64,000 nt of DNA, taken from NCBI GenBank assembly GCA_011390565.1, contig JAABSC010000006.1:60711-124710 (forward strand), written 5' to 3'. Every line of letters begins with the position of its first letter. Within the stretch, counting starts at the first letter, position 1. Positions 57,429 through 64,000 of this stretch are shown here, piece by piece. Origin of the DNA: Thioalkalivibrio paradoxus. GTDB lineage: Bacteria; Pseudomonadota; Gammaproteobacteria; Ectothiorhodospirales; Ectothiorhodospiraceae. The translations under genes and the position numbers were made by a program. The notes under the pieces are model-generated. The model was not told the DNA's origin. It was given only the letters and a program-made list of their open reading frames with translations, and did not search any database.

Positions 57429-58026
57429 ACGGTATGCACCTCAGCCGAACGAACAGCCCAGGCGGTGCCCGCGCCGGGGCAACAGGCTGCGCGGTTCCGG
57501 GGATCACTTTTTGCTTCAGGTGGCCGAGGGTCCTGTTGATCAGCGCCGAGCCCCTAATACAGGCAATCACCTTGGATGAGCGGCCGCAGTCCGGGGATGT
57601 CGATACCGAAGCCCCTGTGCACGCGCCCGCTATGCGCCGAACTGCAGACCCCGATCCGTTCCCATTGACTGCCCGGTTTGGGTCGGGTTGAGACACCCGA
57701 TGACCGATGGCGTCAGTCGGCCCTGAGCCGACACCCGCCGGCGGACTGCGACGGGCCGCAATCTGGTTGAAACCGGCCACCGACTCTGTCTGAAGAAGAC
57801 CGGTCTTATGGGCACAAGCATCGTGTCCCGCCGGCAGCATCGCAGGCCGGGCACCAAGCGCAACCAGGAGGGGGCGTTCCATGACTTCAAGACACTGCTT
57901 TCCGAACGCGTGGCCGAAGTCCAGCGCTGCTACTTGATCCGGTTGTGCGCGCCAGCGTACGGACGGAACTTCAGGGTGAGCACATGCTTTCCTCAAGAAT
58001 CGTACTGCGCACAAGCGATTCGGCTT
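57429..58026. other. Gap without recognisable genes
   Basis: About 600 bases between the fic relic and the collagen-like lipoprotein gene. Open frames exist on both strands (for example minus 57331-58014), but none has a recognisable domain, a ribosome site or a consistent composition. It may hold the promoter of the downstream gene and further decayed island DNA. Confidence 0.4.
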
Positions 58027-58050
58027 TTCGAGTGTACGTGCGTACTCGAA
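58027..58050 (+). promoter_or_regulatory. Perfect inverted repeat upstream of the collagen-like lipoprotein gene
   Basis: TTCGAGT-N10-ACTCGAA, seven-base arms, ending 20 bases before the ATG at 58071. The size and symmetry suit a dimeric regulator operator or an mRNA 5' hairpin. The regulator is unknown. Confidence 0.45.
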
Positions 58051-58070
58051 CTTCGATGAGAGGAATCATA

Positions 58071-59015
58071 ATGAAAAACAACATCTTTCTGGGCACCATG
58101 CCAAAGCGATCACTTTTGCTGGCCATGATCGCGGTGTTCGCCACAGGCTGCGCCACAACGGATCTTTCCCAACCTGAGGCACAGACACAACTCGAGCAGA
58201 AGAGTTATGTCGGCCCGACCGGACCTGCCGGAGCTACGGGGGCCACGGGTCAACGGGGTGCAACAGGCGCCATGGGCGCAGAAGGCGTACCGATGGCCGG
58301 TCCAGTCGGGCCTACCGGGTACACCGGTGCCCAAGGCGCGCAGGGTGCCACAGGTGCTCAAGGCGCTCCCGGCGGCATGATCGTTGGGCGTGCCGGTGCA
58401 GCCGGCCCGACAGGCGCAACCGGCGCAGCGGGCGCGACCGGCTATACCGGCGCACGAGGTGACAGCGTCGCCGGACCCGCCGGAGCGAGAGGCCCAACCG
58501 GCGCGACCGGCCCGCAAGGTGACACCGGTTATACCGGTGAACGAGGCGCGACTACCGTTGGCCCTACCGGCGCAACCGGTGCGGTCGGGTCGACCGGTGC
58601 AACCGGAACCATCGGCTACACGGGCGCCACCGGCAGTACTGAAATAGGCGGAGTGGCCGGACCCACAGGGGCCACTGGAGCAACCGGCGCCCAAGGCGCA
58701 ACGGGATCGGTCGGTGTTGAAGGCCCTCTGGCCGAAGGCGGCAGCTGGAGTGTATATAGGGACTACACGTTCCGGGACTACAACGACGAGATTTCAATGT
58801 CGGACAGCAACAAGGCACGCGAGATAGCGCAATACATGAACCGGTATCCGTCCTATCTGGCCGGAATCGACGGTGCCAATGCAGAGCGCGCCGATGTCGT
58901 TCGCAACGCGATGATCAATGCCGGTGTACCGGCTCACAAGATCCGCGTGGGTACGTTCGGCGACTCGCAACTCAGGCAGCAGAACCGGGTCTCGGTGCTG
59001 TTGCTCAACATCTGA
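58071..59015 (+). CDS. Collagen-like repeat lipoprotein with OmpA-like C-terminal domain
   Basis: A 314-residue lipoprotein. Signal [18 protein letters not shown] gives lipobox ATGC with Cys27. A short linker leads to residues 48-222, made of six blocks of 29 (last one 30) residues; each block is eight G-x-x triplets, rich in GAT/GPT, plus one five-residue hinge (GVPMA, GGMIV, GDSVA, GATTV, GSTEI, GPLAE). The C-terminal ~90 residues ([20 protein letters not shown]...[26 protein letters not shown]...[10 protein letters not shown]) have the OmpA-domain pattern, but the usual TDxxGxxxxN peptidoglycan loop is missing. It is probably an outer-membrane-anchored rod projecting outward or spanning the periplasm. 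AGGAA precedes the ATG. Confidence 0.8.
   Translation: MKNNIFLGTMPKRSLLLAMIAVFATGCATTDLSQPEAQTQLEQKSYVGPTGPAGATGATGQRGATGAMGAEGVPMAGPVGPTGYTGAQGAQGATGAQGAPGGMIVGRAGAAGPTGATGAAGATGYTGARGDSVAGPAGARGPTGATGPQGDTGYTGERGATTVGPTGATGAVGSTGATGTIGYTGATGSTEIGGVAGPTGATGATGAQGATGSVGVEGPLAEGGSWSVYRDYTFRDYNDEISMSDSNKAREIAQYMNRYPSYLAGIDGANAERADVVRNAMINAGVPAHKIRVGTFGDSQLRQQNRVSVLLLNI
58212..58736 (+). repeat. Six tandem 87-bp collagen-encoding units
   Basis: Units start at 58212, 58299, 58386, 58473, 58560 and 58647; the last is 90 bp. Each encodes eight G-x-x triplets and one GxxxX pentapeptide. Smaller 9-base GGCGCAACC-like repeats lie inside. The length is a multiple of three throughout, so copy number change would keep the frame. 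Confidence 0.8.
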
Positions 59016-59043
59016 ACGAAATCCGGAAGCAATAGTAACTTAG

Positions 59044-59074
59044 CGGTGCGGTCTTCGGATCGCACCGTTTTCTT
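59044..59074 (+). terminator. Rho-independent terminator of the collagen-like gene
   Basis: Stem CGGTGCG...CGCACCG extended by inner pairs around a TTCG tetraloop, followed by TTTTCTT. It lies 28 bases after the stop codon. Confidence 0.88.
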
Positions 59075-59100
59075 GATCACTGATGCTTTTCCGCGCGTTT

Positions 59101-59227
59101 CCGGGGACAGTACACCCATTTCTCCGCCGCTGGCCCGGGTGCCATGATCTGCGGGAATCACAAGCGATGGCGCTGTTGGCTCGCGTTCATTCCGGGGTAG
59201 CCCCGGCTATCGGTGTACTGTCCCCGG
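59101..59227 (+). repeat. 127-bp terminal-inverted-repeat element, copy 2
   Basis: Perfect 16-bp ends CCGGGGACAGTACACC/GGTGTACTGTCCCCGG. Inner sequence nearly identical to copy 1 (56922) and the partial copy 3 (63898). It sits 41 bases before the histidine kinase start, in the same orientation as copy 3 after that gene. Confidence 0.9.
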
Positions 59228-59268
59228 ATATCCGGCATCATTTCCCAGGGACCTGAATACTCCCTACT

Positions 59269-62200
59269 ATGGTGGGAGTATTTGCTGGTGACTTGGGGAG
59301 CATTCGTATTTGGACCAAACCCAGTGCGGGACATAGCGGAGTTGGTTCTGAGCAGAGGGGCGCGGAAGCCGTGAGCCGCCTGCCCTCGGTAGAGCCGGGA
59401 CTCCGGGATCCCTGGTGGGCTCTGCGAATCAGCCTGATTTACGCGGCATTCGCCACCCTGTGGTTGCTGTTTTCAGACTCGATACTCGCATTTTGGCTCG
59501 GCACGCCCCAGGAACCGACTTCGTTTGCGACGCTGAAGGGGTGGGCATTCGTCGCAGTGACCGCGAGCCTGCTGTATCTGCTGTTGAGGATCTGGCACCG
59601 CAGACGGGAGAGCCCCCGTTCTCCTTCGGCCTGGCAAGACCTCTGGGCTCCGCTCGTGCTTGCGGCCCTGCTCACGCTCGGTATTACGGGCGCCATGGTC
59701 CTGAACCTGATGGAACGAGAGGCGGAGGAATATCGGCTCCACCTCGGCACAGTGGCGGAACTGAAGACCCAGCAGGTTGAGAACTGGGTCACTGAGCGCA
59801 TGCTGGGAGCCGGGCTACTCGGAACCAGCTTTCCTCTGGCCGTACTTTACCGGGCCTGGCGGGATGAAGGGGATCCGGTCGCGGGGGAGCAAGTCGCGCT
59901 GCGCCTGACGCAGTTCGCCCAGGCCAGTCGTTTTGCAGCGGTGTCGTTGCTCGATCCAGAGGGTCAGCTGTTGTGGGCCTGTAGTTCTGCCGAGCAGATC
60001 GACTGGTTCAGCGAGGAACAGCGCGCCGAGGTACTGTCGATGGCCCGCTCGGGTGAGACCGGTTTCGTTGGCCCGTATCTCGATCTGGCGGGTAATGTGC
60101 AACTGAGTTTCGTGGCAAGGCTGCCACTGGCAGAAGGACAGTCCCGCCCCATTGTGTTGCTGCACCTCAGGCAGGACGACTACCTGCCTTCCGCCCTGCG
60201 CGAATGGCCTGTTCAGAGCGCGACGGGCGAGATCCTGCTGTTTCGGCAGGCCGGCGACGAGATCGTTTTCCTGACCCCGTTGCGGGATGCACCCGGGCAG
60301 CCTCTGCTGCGACGGGCGGTGGGACCCCATGAGCGCCTGCTGGCGTCCCAACTTGCGAGCCGGGCCGATCGCGAACTGCGGTTTGTCGAGGGCATCGACT
60401 ATCGCGGTGTTCGCGTGTCCGGTGCCGGGCGTGTGATCGATGGAACCGACTGGTTCCTGCTGGCGAAAAAGGACGAGGCAGAATGGGTCGCAGCGGTGAT
60501 TCAACGGGTCGCCTGGGTGGTACTCGGCGGGATCCTGTTCTTCCTGGCGATCGCTGCGACGCTCTACCTGTCGCGGCAGCGACGCTCGCTTGAGGTTGCC
60601 CGGGCGGTGCAGCAGGCCCAGGCGGAACGGCTCGAAGCCCTGCGGATGCTGGAGGCTCTCGCGGAGACCTCCAACGATGCGATCTATGCCACGGACCTTG
60701 AGGGGCGTTATCTCCTCTTCAATCGCGCAGCAGCCGAGTTCGTCGGGAAGCCGGTTGAGGCGGTGTTGGGTCAGGATGACCGGGCTCTGTTTCCCCCGGA
60801 TCAGGCGCGGTTGTCGTTGGAGATCACTCAGCGGGTGATCGAACGGAATCAGGTGCTCACCAATGAGGAGGTCTTCGACACGACGCGGGGCACTCGCGTG
60901 TTCCTGTCCACGCGTGGACCCATCAGGGACGAGCAGGGCAACGTGATGGCCACCTTCGGGATTTCCCGCGACATCACCGATCGCGTGCGTGAGCGAGATG
61001 CCCTGCGCGTCAGTGAAGAACGGCTGAAGCAGGCGCAACAGATGGCCAAACTCGGGAACTGGGAATTTCGGCCCGACACCGACGAGCTTTACTGGTCGGA
61101 CGAGCTTTACCGCATCTATGAGCGGGATCCCGCCGAGTTCAAGCCGAGCTATGAAAGCGTCGTCGAGGCCTTTCATCCGGACGATCGCGAAAAGGTGGAA
61201 GCACTTTATCGCGCCTCCCTGGAGTCGCGGGAGCCCGGAGGAATCGAGCACCGCCTGTTGTTGCCCGGCGGCCGGATCAAATGGCTCCACCAGGAGTGGG
61301 AAACCACGTTTGACGCCGATGGAACGGCCCTGCGTTCGATCGGCACCGTTCAGGACATCACCGAGCGGATGTGTCGGGAGGTCGCGCTTCGCGAGAGCGA
61401 GGCTCGGCTGCGTGCAATCAGTGACAACCTGCCGGCAGCCTACATCTTCCAGCTCACCCGCGGCGAGGCGCGCAACCCCCAGTTCCTGTTCCTGAGTGGC
61501 AATTTCGAGGCGGTGCACGGGGTCCCGGTCGCCGATGCGTTGTGCGACACGGCGGGAGTCTTCGAACAGATGCTGCCCGACTACCGAGCAGACTACGAGG
61601 CCCTGCAGGAACGCAGCGAGAACAACTTCAGCGATTTCTCAGTCACGGTTCCCTTCCGCAGGGCGGACGGCGAGATACGCTGGCTTCTGGCGCAGTCACG
61701 CCCACGCCAGACCAGTGAAGGGGTCGTGATCTGGGAAGGCGTGGCCATGGACGTCACCGACGCCAGGGAGGCAGAAGAGCGGATACGCAAACTTGCCCTG
61801 GCCGTGGAGCAGAGCCCCAACAGCATTGTGATTACGAACCAGGATGCCGAGATCGAGTACGTGAACGAGGCGTTCGAACGCGCGACCGGCTACCGCCGCG
61901 AAGAGGTCCTGGGGCAGAATCCGCGGGTCCTGCAGGCCGGAAAGACACCCAGGGAACGCTACGACGACCTGTGGGCTACAGTCACCCAAGGCGATCTCTG
62001 GAAGGGGGAGTTCACCAACAGGCGCAAGGATGGTACCGAGTACGTCGAATTTGCCATCATCGGCCCGCTGCGGCAGCCGGACGGGCGCATTACCCACTAT
62101 GTTGCGGTGAAAGAGGACATCACCGAGAAGAAGCGGTTGGCATTGGAGCTTGATCGCCATCGTCATCATCTGGAGGAGGTGGTCAAGGAGCGTACTGCAC

Positions 62201-63849
62201 AATTGGCCGAAGCCCGCGAGCAGGCGGACGCAGCGAACGAGGCCAAGAGCGCATTCCTGGCGAACATGAGTCATGAGATCCGTACGCCGCTGAACGCGAT
62301 CATCGGATTGACGCACCTGCTGCGCCGGGATGACTTGGCGCCCCAACAGGTGGAGCGGCTGGAGCGGATCGACAGCGCCGGGCACCACCTGCTCGCGATC
62401 ATCAACGACATCCTCGATATCTCGAAGATCGAGGCCGGCAGGATGCAGTTGGAGAGCATCGATTTTCATCTCTCTTCCATACTGGACAATGTGGCGTCGA
62501 TCATCGGCGATTCGGCCCGGCAAAAAGGATTGAGGGTCCGAATCGATCCGGATTCGGTGCCGCTCTGGCTGCGCGGCGACCCGACCCGGCTGCGGCAGGC
62601 CTTGCTGAACTACGCGGGCAATGCGGTGAAGTTCACCGACGCGGGTTCCGTCACCCTGCGGGCCGAGCTGCTGGGCGAAGATACCGAGGGCCTGCATGTC
62701 CGCTTCGTGGTGGAGGATACCGGTATTGGTATCGCCCCCGGCGATTTGCCCCGGCTGTTCAATGAGGACTTCGCGCAACTCGATGCGGCGACGGCCCGCA
62801 CCCATGGTGGGACGGGGCTGGGCCTGAACATTGTCCGGCGGATGGCCGAGATCATGGGTGGTGAGGTGGGGGCCACGAGCACCCCGGGTGAAGGCAGTGC
62901 ATTCTGGTTCACTGTGCGCCTGCAGCGTGGTCGGAACACGCTGCAGGAAACACCGGTCCCGCGCTCCGTGGACCCCGAGGCCGATTTGCGTGCGCGTCAT
63001 CAGGGAGCGCGCCTGTTGCTGGCGGAAGACAACCCCATCAACCGCGAAGTGGCGCTCGAACTGCTGCACGGGGTCGGCCTGCATGTGGACTATGCCACCG
63101 ATGGTGCGGAAGCGGTGCGCATGGTGCGGGACAGACCCTATGACCTGATCCTCATGGACATGCAGATGCCCAACATGGATGGGCTGGAGGCGACCCGATT
63201 GATCCGTTCGCGGTCGGGGCCGGACGGAATTCCGATCCTGGCGATGACCGCCAACGCTTTCGACGAGGATCGCAAGGCCTGTGAGGCGGCGGGCATGAAC
63301 GATTTCGTGTCGAAACCGGTGGATCCGCCCCATCTTTACGCCACCCTGCTGCGCTGGCTCGATGCCACGGCACGGCCGAGGGCCGATGCTGTGGCGCCCG
63401 GTGATGCACCACCAGCGGAGCCCCCTCAGCCCAGGACGGAACCCGAGGAGCGTCCGCAAACGGAGCCCGCCGAACGGGCTGTGATCGACGAGCTCGAGCA
63501 GATCAGTTCGCGCCTGCCGGGTGGGCTCGACACCGACAAGACCCTGGCGGGTGTCGGTGGCAATGCGGACTTCTATCTTGAGTTGCTACATGAGCTTGTT
63601 ACCTCCCATGGCGAGGACGCGACGCGAATCCAGGAGGCTCTTGCGCTTGGCAATCGGGAAGACGGCCAGCGCATCGCACACAGCCTCAAGGGCGCTGCGG
63701 CGACCTTGGGAGCCAACACCCTCGCGGACGTGGCCATGCGGCTGGAGCAACGGCTCAAGACGGGTACCGCCACACCCGCCGCCGTGGACGCGGAACTCAG
63801 GGAACTGCAGGCGGCGTTGGACGCTCTCGCCAGGGCGCTGAATCCATAA
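59269..63849 (+). CDS. Hybrid sensor histidine kinase with four PAS domains, receiver and HPt
   Basis: A 1526-residue membrane kinase. Three helices lie near residues 51-77, 91-109 and 124-147, then a periplasmic sensor of about 270 residues and a fourth helix (~419-439). Four PAS domains follow (about 465-575, 580-705, 708-830, 838-960), then HisKA with His1002 ([12 protein letters not shown]), HATPase ([25 protein letters not shown]), a receiver with phospho-acceptor Asp1297 ([13 protein letters not shown]) and an HPt with His1471 ([13 protein letters not shown]). All relay residues are present, so phosphate should pass to a separate response regulator, not found here. ATG 59269 has no good ribosome site; GTG 59371 is an alternative. 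Bracketed by two direct copies of the 127-bp element. Confidence 0.93.
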   Translation: MVGVFAGDLGSIRIWTKPSAGHSGVGSEQRGAEAVSRLPSVEPGLRDPWWALRISLIYAAFATLWLLFSDSILAFWLGTPQEPTSFATLKGWAFVAVTASLLYLLLRIWHRRRESPRSPSAWQDLWAPLVLAALLTLGITGAMVLNLMEREAEEYRLHLGTVAELKTQQVENWVTERMLGAGLLGTSFPLAVLYRAWRDEGDPVAGEQVALRLTQFAQASRFAAVSLLDPEGQLLWACSSAEQIDWFSEEQRAEVLSMARSGETGFVGPYLDLAGNVQLSFVARLPLAEGQSRPIVLLHLRQDDYLPSALREWPVQSATGEILLFRQAGDEIVFLTPLRDAPGQPLLRRAVGPHERLLASQLASRADRELRFVEGIDYRGVRVSGAGRVIDGTDWFLLAKKDEAEWVAAVIQRVAWVVLGGILFFLAIAATLYLSRQRRSLEVARAVQQAQAERLEALRMLEALAETSNDAIYATDLEGRYLLFNRAAAEFVGKPVEAVLGQDDRALFPPDQARLSLEITQRVIERNQVLTNEEVFDTTRGTRVFLSTRGPIRDEQGNVMATFGISRDITDRVRERDALRVSEERLKQAQQMAKLGNWEFRPDTDELYWSDELYRIYERDPAEFKPSYESVVEAFHPDDREKVEALYRASLESREPGGIEHRLLLPGGRIKWLHQEWETTFDADGTALRSIGTVQDITERMCREVALRESEARLRAISDNLPAAYIFQLTRGEARNPQFLFLSGNFEAVHGVPVADALCDTAGVFEQMLPDYRADYEALQERSENNFSDFSVTVPFRRADGEIRWLLAQSRPRQTSEGVVIWEGVAMDVTDAREAEERIRKLALAVEQSPNSIVITNQDAEIEYVNEAFERATGYRREEVLGQNPRVLQAGKTPRERYDDLWATVTQGDLWKGEFTNRRKDGTEYVEFAIIGPLRQPDGRITHYVAVKEDITEKKRLALELDRHRHHLEEVVKERTAQLAEAREQADAANEAKSAFLANMSHEIRTPLNAIIGLTHLLRRDDLAPQQVERLERIDSAGHHLLAIINDILDISKIEAGRMQLESIDFHLSSILDNVASIIGDSARQKGLRVRIDPDSVPLWLRGDPTRLRQALLNYAGNAVKFTDAGSVTLRAELLGEDTEGLHVRFVVEDTGIGIAPGDLPRLFNEDFAQLDAATARTHGGTGLGLNIVRRMAEIMGGEVGATSTPGEGSAFWFTVRLQRGRNTLQETPVPRSVDPEADLRARHQGARLLLAEDNPINREVALELLHGVGLHVDYATDGAEAVRMVRDRPYDLILMDMQMPNMDGLEATRLIRSRSGPDGIPILAMTANAFDEDRKACEAAGMNDFVSKPVDPPHLYATLLRWLDATARPRADAVAPGDAPPAEPPQPRTEPEERPQTEPAERAVIDELEQISSRLPGGLDTDKTLAGVGGNADFYLELLHELVTSHGEDATRIQEALALGNREDGQRIAHSLKGAAATLGANTLADVAMRLEQRLKTGTATPAAVDAELRELQAALDALARALNP

Positions 63850-63897
63850 CTGGCAGCAACAGGTCGCCCCTTATTTCAGAGGCCGGGACTGGGTTTT

Positions 63898-64000
63898 CCG
63901 GGGACAGTACACCCATTTCTCTGCGGCTGGCCCAGGTGGCATGATCTGCGGGAATCACAAGCAACGGCTCTGTTGGCCCGCGTTCATTCCGGGGTAGCCG
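63898..64000 (+). repeat. Terminal-inverted-repeat element, copy 3 (cut by window end)
   Basis: Starts CCGGGGACAGTACACC, 48 bases after the kinase stop, and matches copy 2 closely through CGTTCATTCCGGGGTAGCC, where the window ends. The right inverted repeat would lie just outside the window. Confidence 0.85.

Noticed and set aside
57331..58014. 227-codon minus-strand frame between the fic relic and the lipoprotein
   Set aside because: No domain, no ribosome site, overlaps the fic relic antisense, and its composition is not coding-like.
58212..58736. Regular short repeats suggesting a CRISPR array
   Set aside because: The period is in frame, encodes collagen-like triplets in a lipoprotein, and there are no unique spacers or cas genes.
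59815..63459. Two long antisense frames over the histidine kinase
   Set aside because: Shadows of the kinase gene, which itself has every expected domain and catalytic residue.

Overview
The window is a GC-rich chromosomal segment of a gammaproteobacterium, most likely a sulfur oxidiser of the purple or colourless sulfur bacterial groups (Chromatiales or Ectothiorhodospiraceae-like). The placement rests on gene order and one marker. The block comEC-mtnA-gyrA-serC-serA-pheA-hisC-tyrA-aroA-cmk-rpsA-ihfB-lapB-pyrF is an extended form of the aromatic/serine supraoperon known from gammaproteobacteria. The order mfd-csiV, sppA-HAD-rluC, rne and purL-ssrA fits the same class. A Gly/Tyr-rich exported protein at 4575-4940 has the composition of sulfur globule proteins. 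No taxonomic search was possible.

Layout. 89-4452 (+): a MuiA-type exported protein, small envelope proteins, a TrpD-like transferase and a MazG-type pyrophosphatase. 4575-6863 (-): sulfur globule-like protein, rhodanese, YceI and a CDP-alcohol phosphotransferase. 6988-11400 (+) and 11255-13788 (-): two converging arms encoding an MDR dehydrogenase, a divergent pterin-synthase-fold protein, a GT4 glycosyltransferase, a methyltransferase, a flippase-like membrane protein, a RibD-C reductase, a creatininase-family amidohydrolase and an FkbM methyltransferase. This is the best candidate for an uncharacterised biosynthetic system, possibly a glycosylated pterin- or pyrimidine-derived compound. 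13802-32802 (-): about 19 kb of housekeeping genes on one strand (galU, comEA, pyrF, lapB, ihfB, rpsA, cmk, aroA, tyrA, hisC, pheA, serA, serC, gyrA, mtnA, comEC). 32904-53459: DUF2062, lolD/lolC, agmatine-to-putrescine genes, mfd, csiV, sppA, a HAD phosphatase, rluC, rne, a low-molecular-weight phosphatase and purL.

From 53562 on the window becomes accessory. ssrA (tmRNA, with tag ANDDNYALAA) is followed by a 3.5 kb stretch of toxin-antitoxin and Fic genes and relics: brnT with an HTH antitoxin, an intact class II fic, a truncated higA-like gene, a fic gene lacking its catalytic core and a fragment of a recombinase-associated gene. After it come a lipoprotein with a very regular 29-residue collagen-like super-repeat and an OmpA-like C-terminus, then a 1526-residue hybrid histidine kinase. 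Three copies of a 125-127 bp element with 16-bp terminal inverted repeats lie here, and two of them bracket the kinase gene. A second, unrelated palindromic family (ends GCCACGGAA/TTCCGTGGC) has three copies between housekeeping genes at 33.5, 38.1 and 49.4 kb.

Calls come from reading motifs and gene order only. Starts were chosen by ribosome binding sites and signal peptides where these could be seen, and ambiguous ones are flagged.
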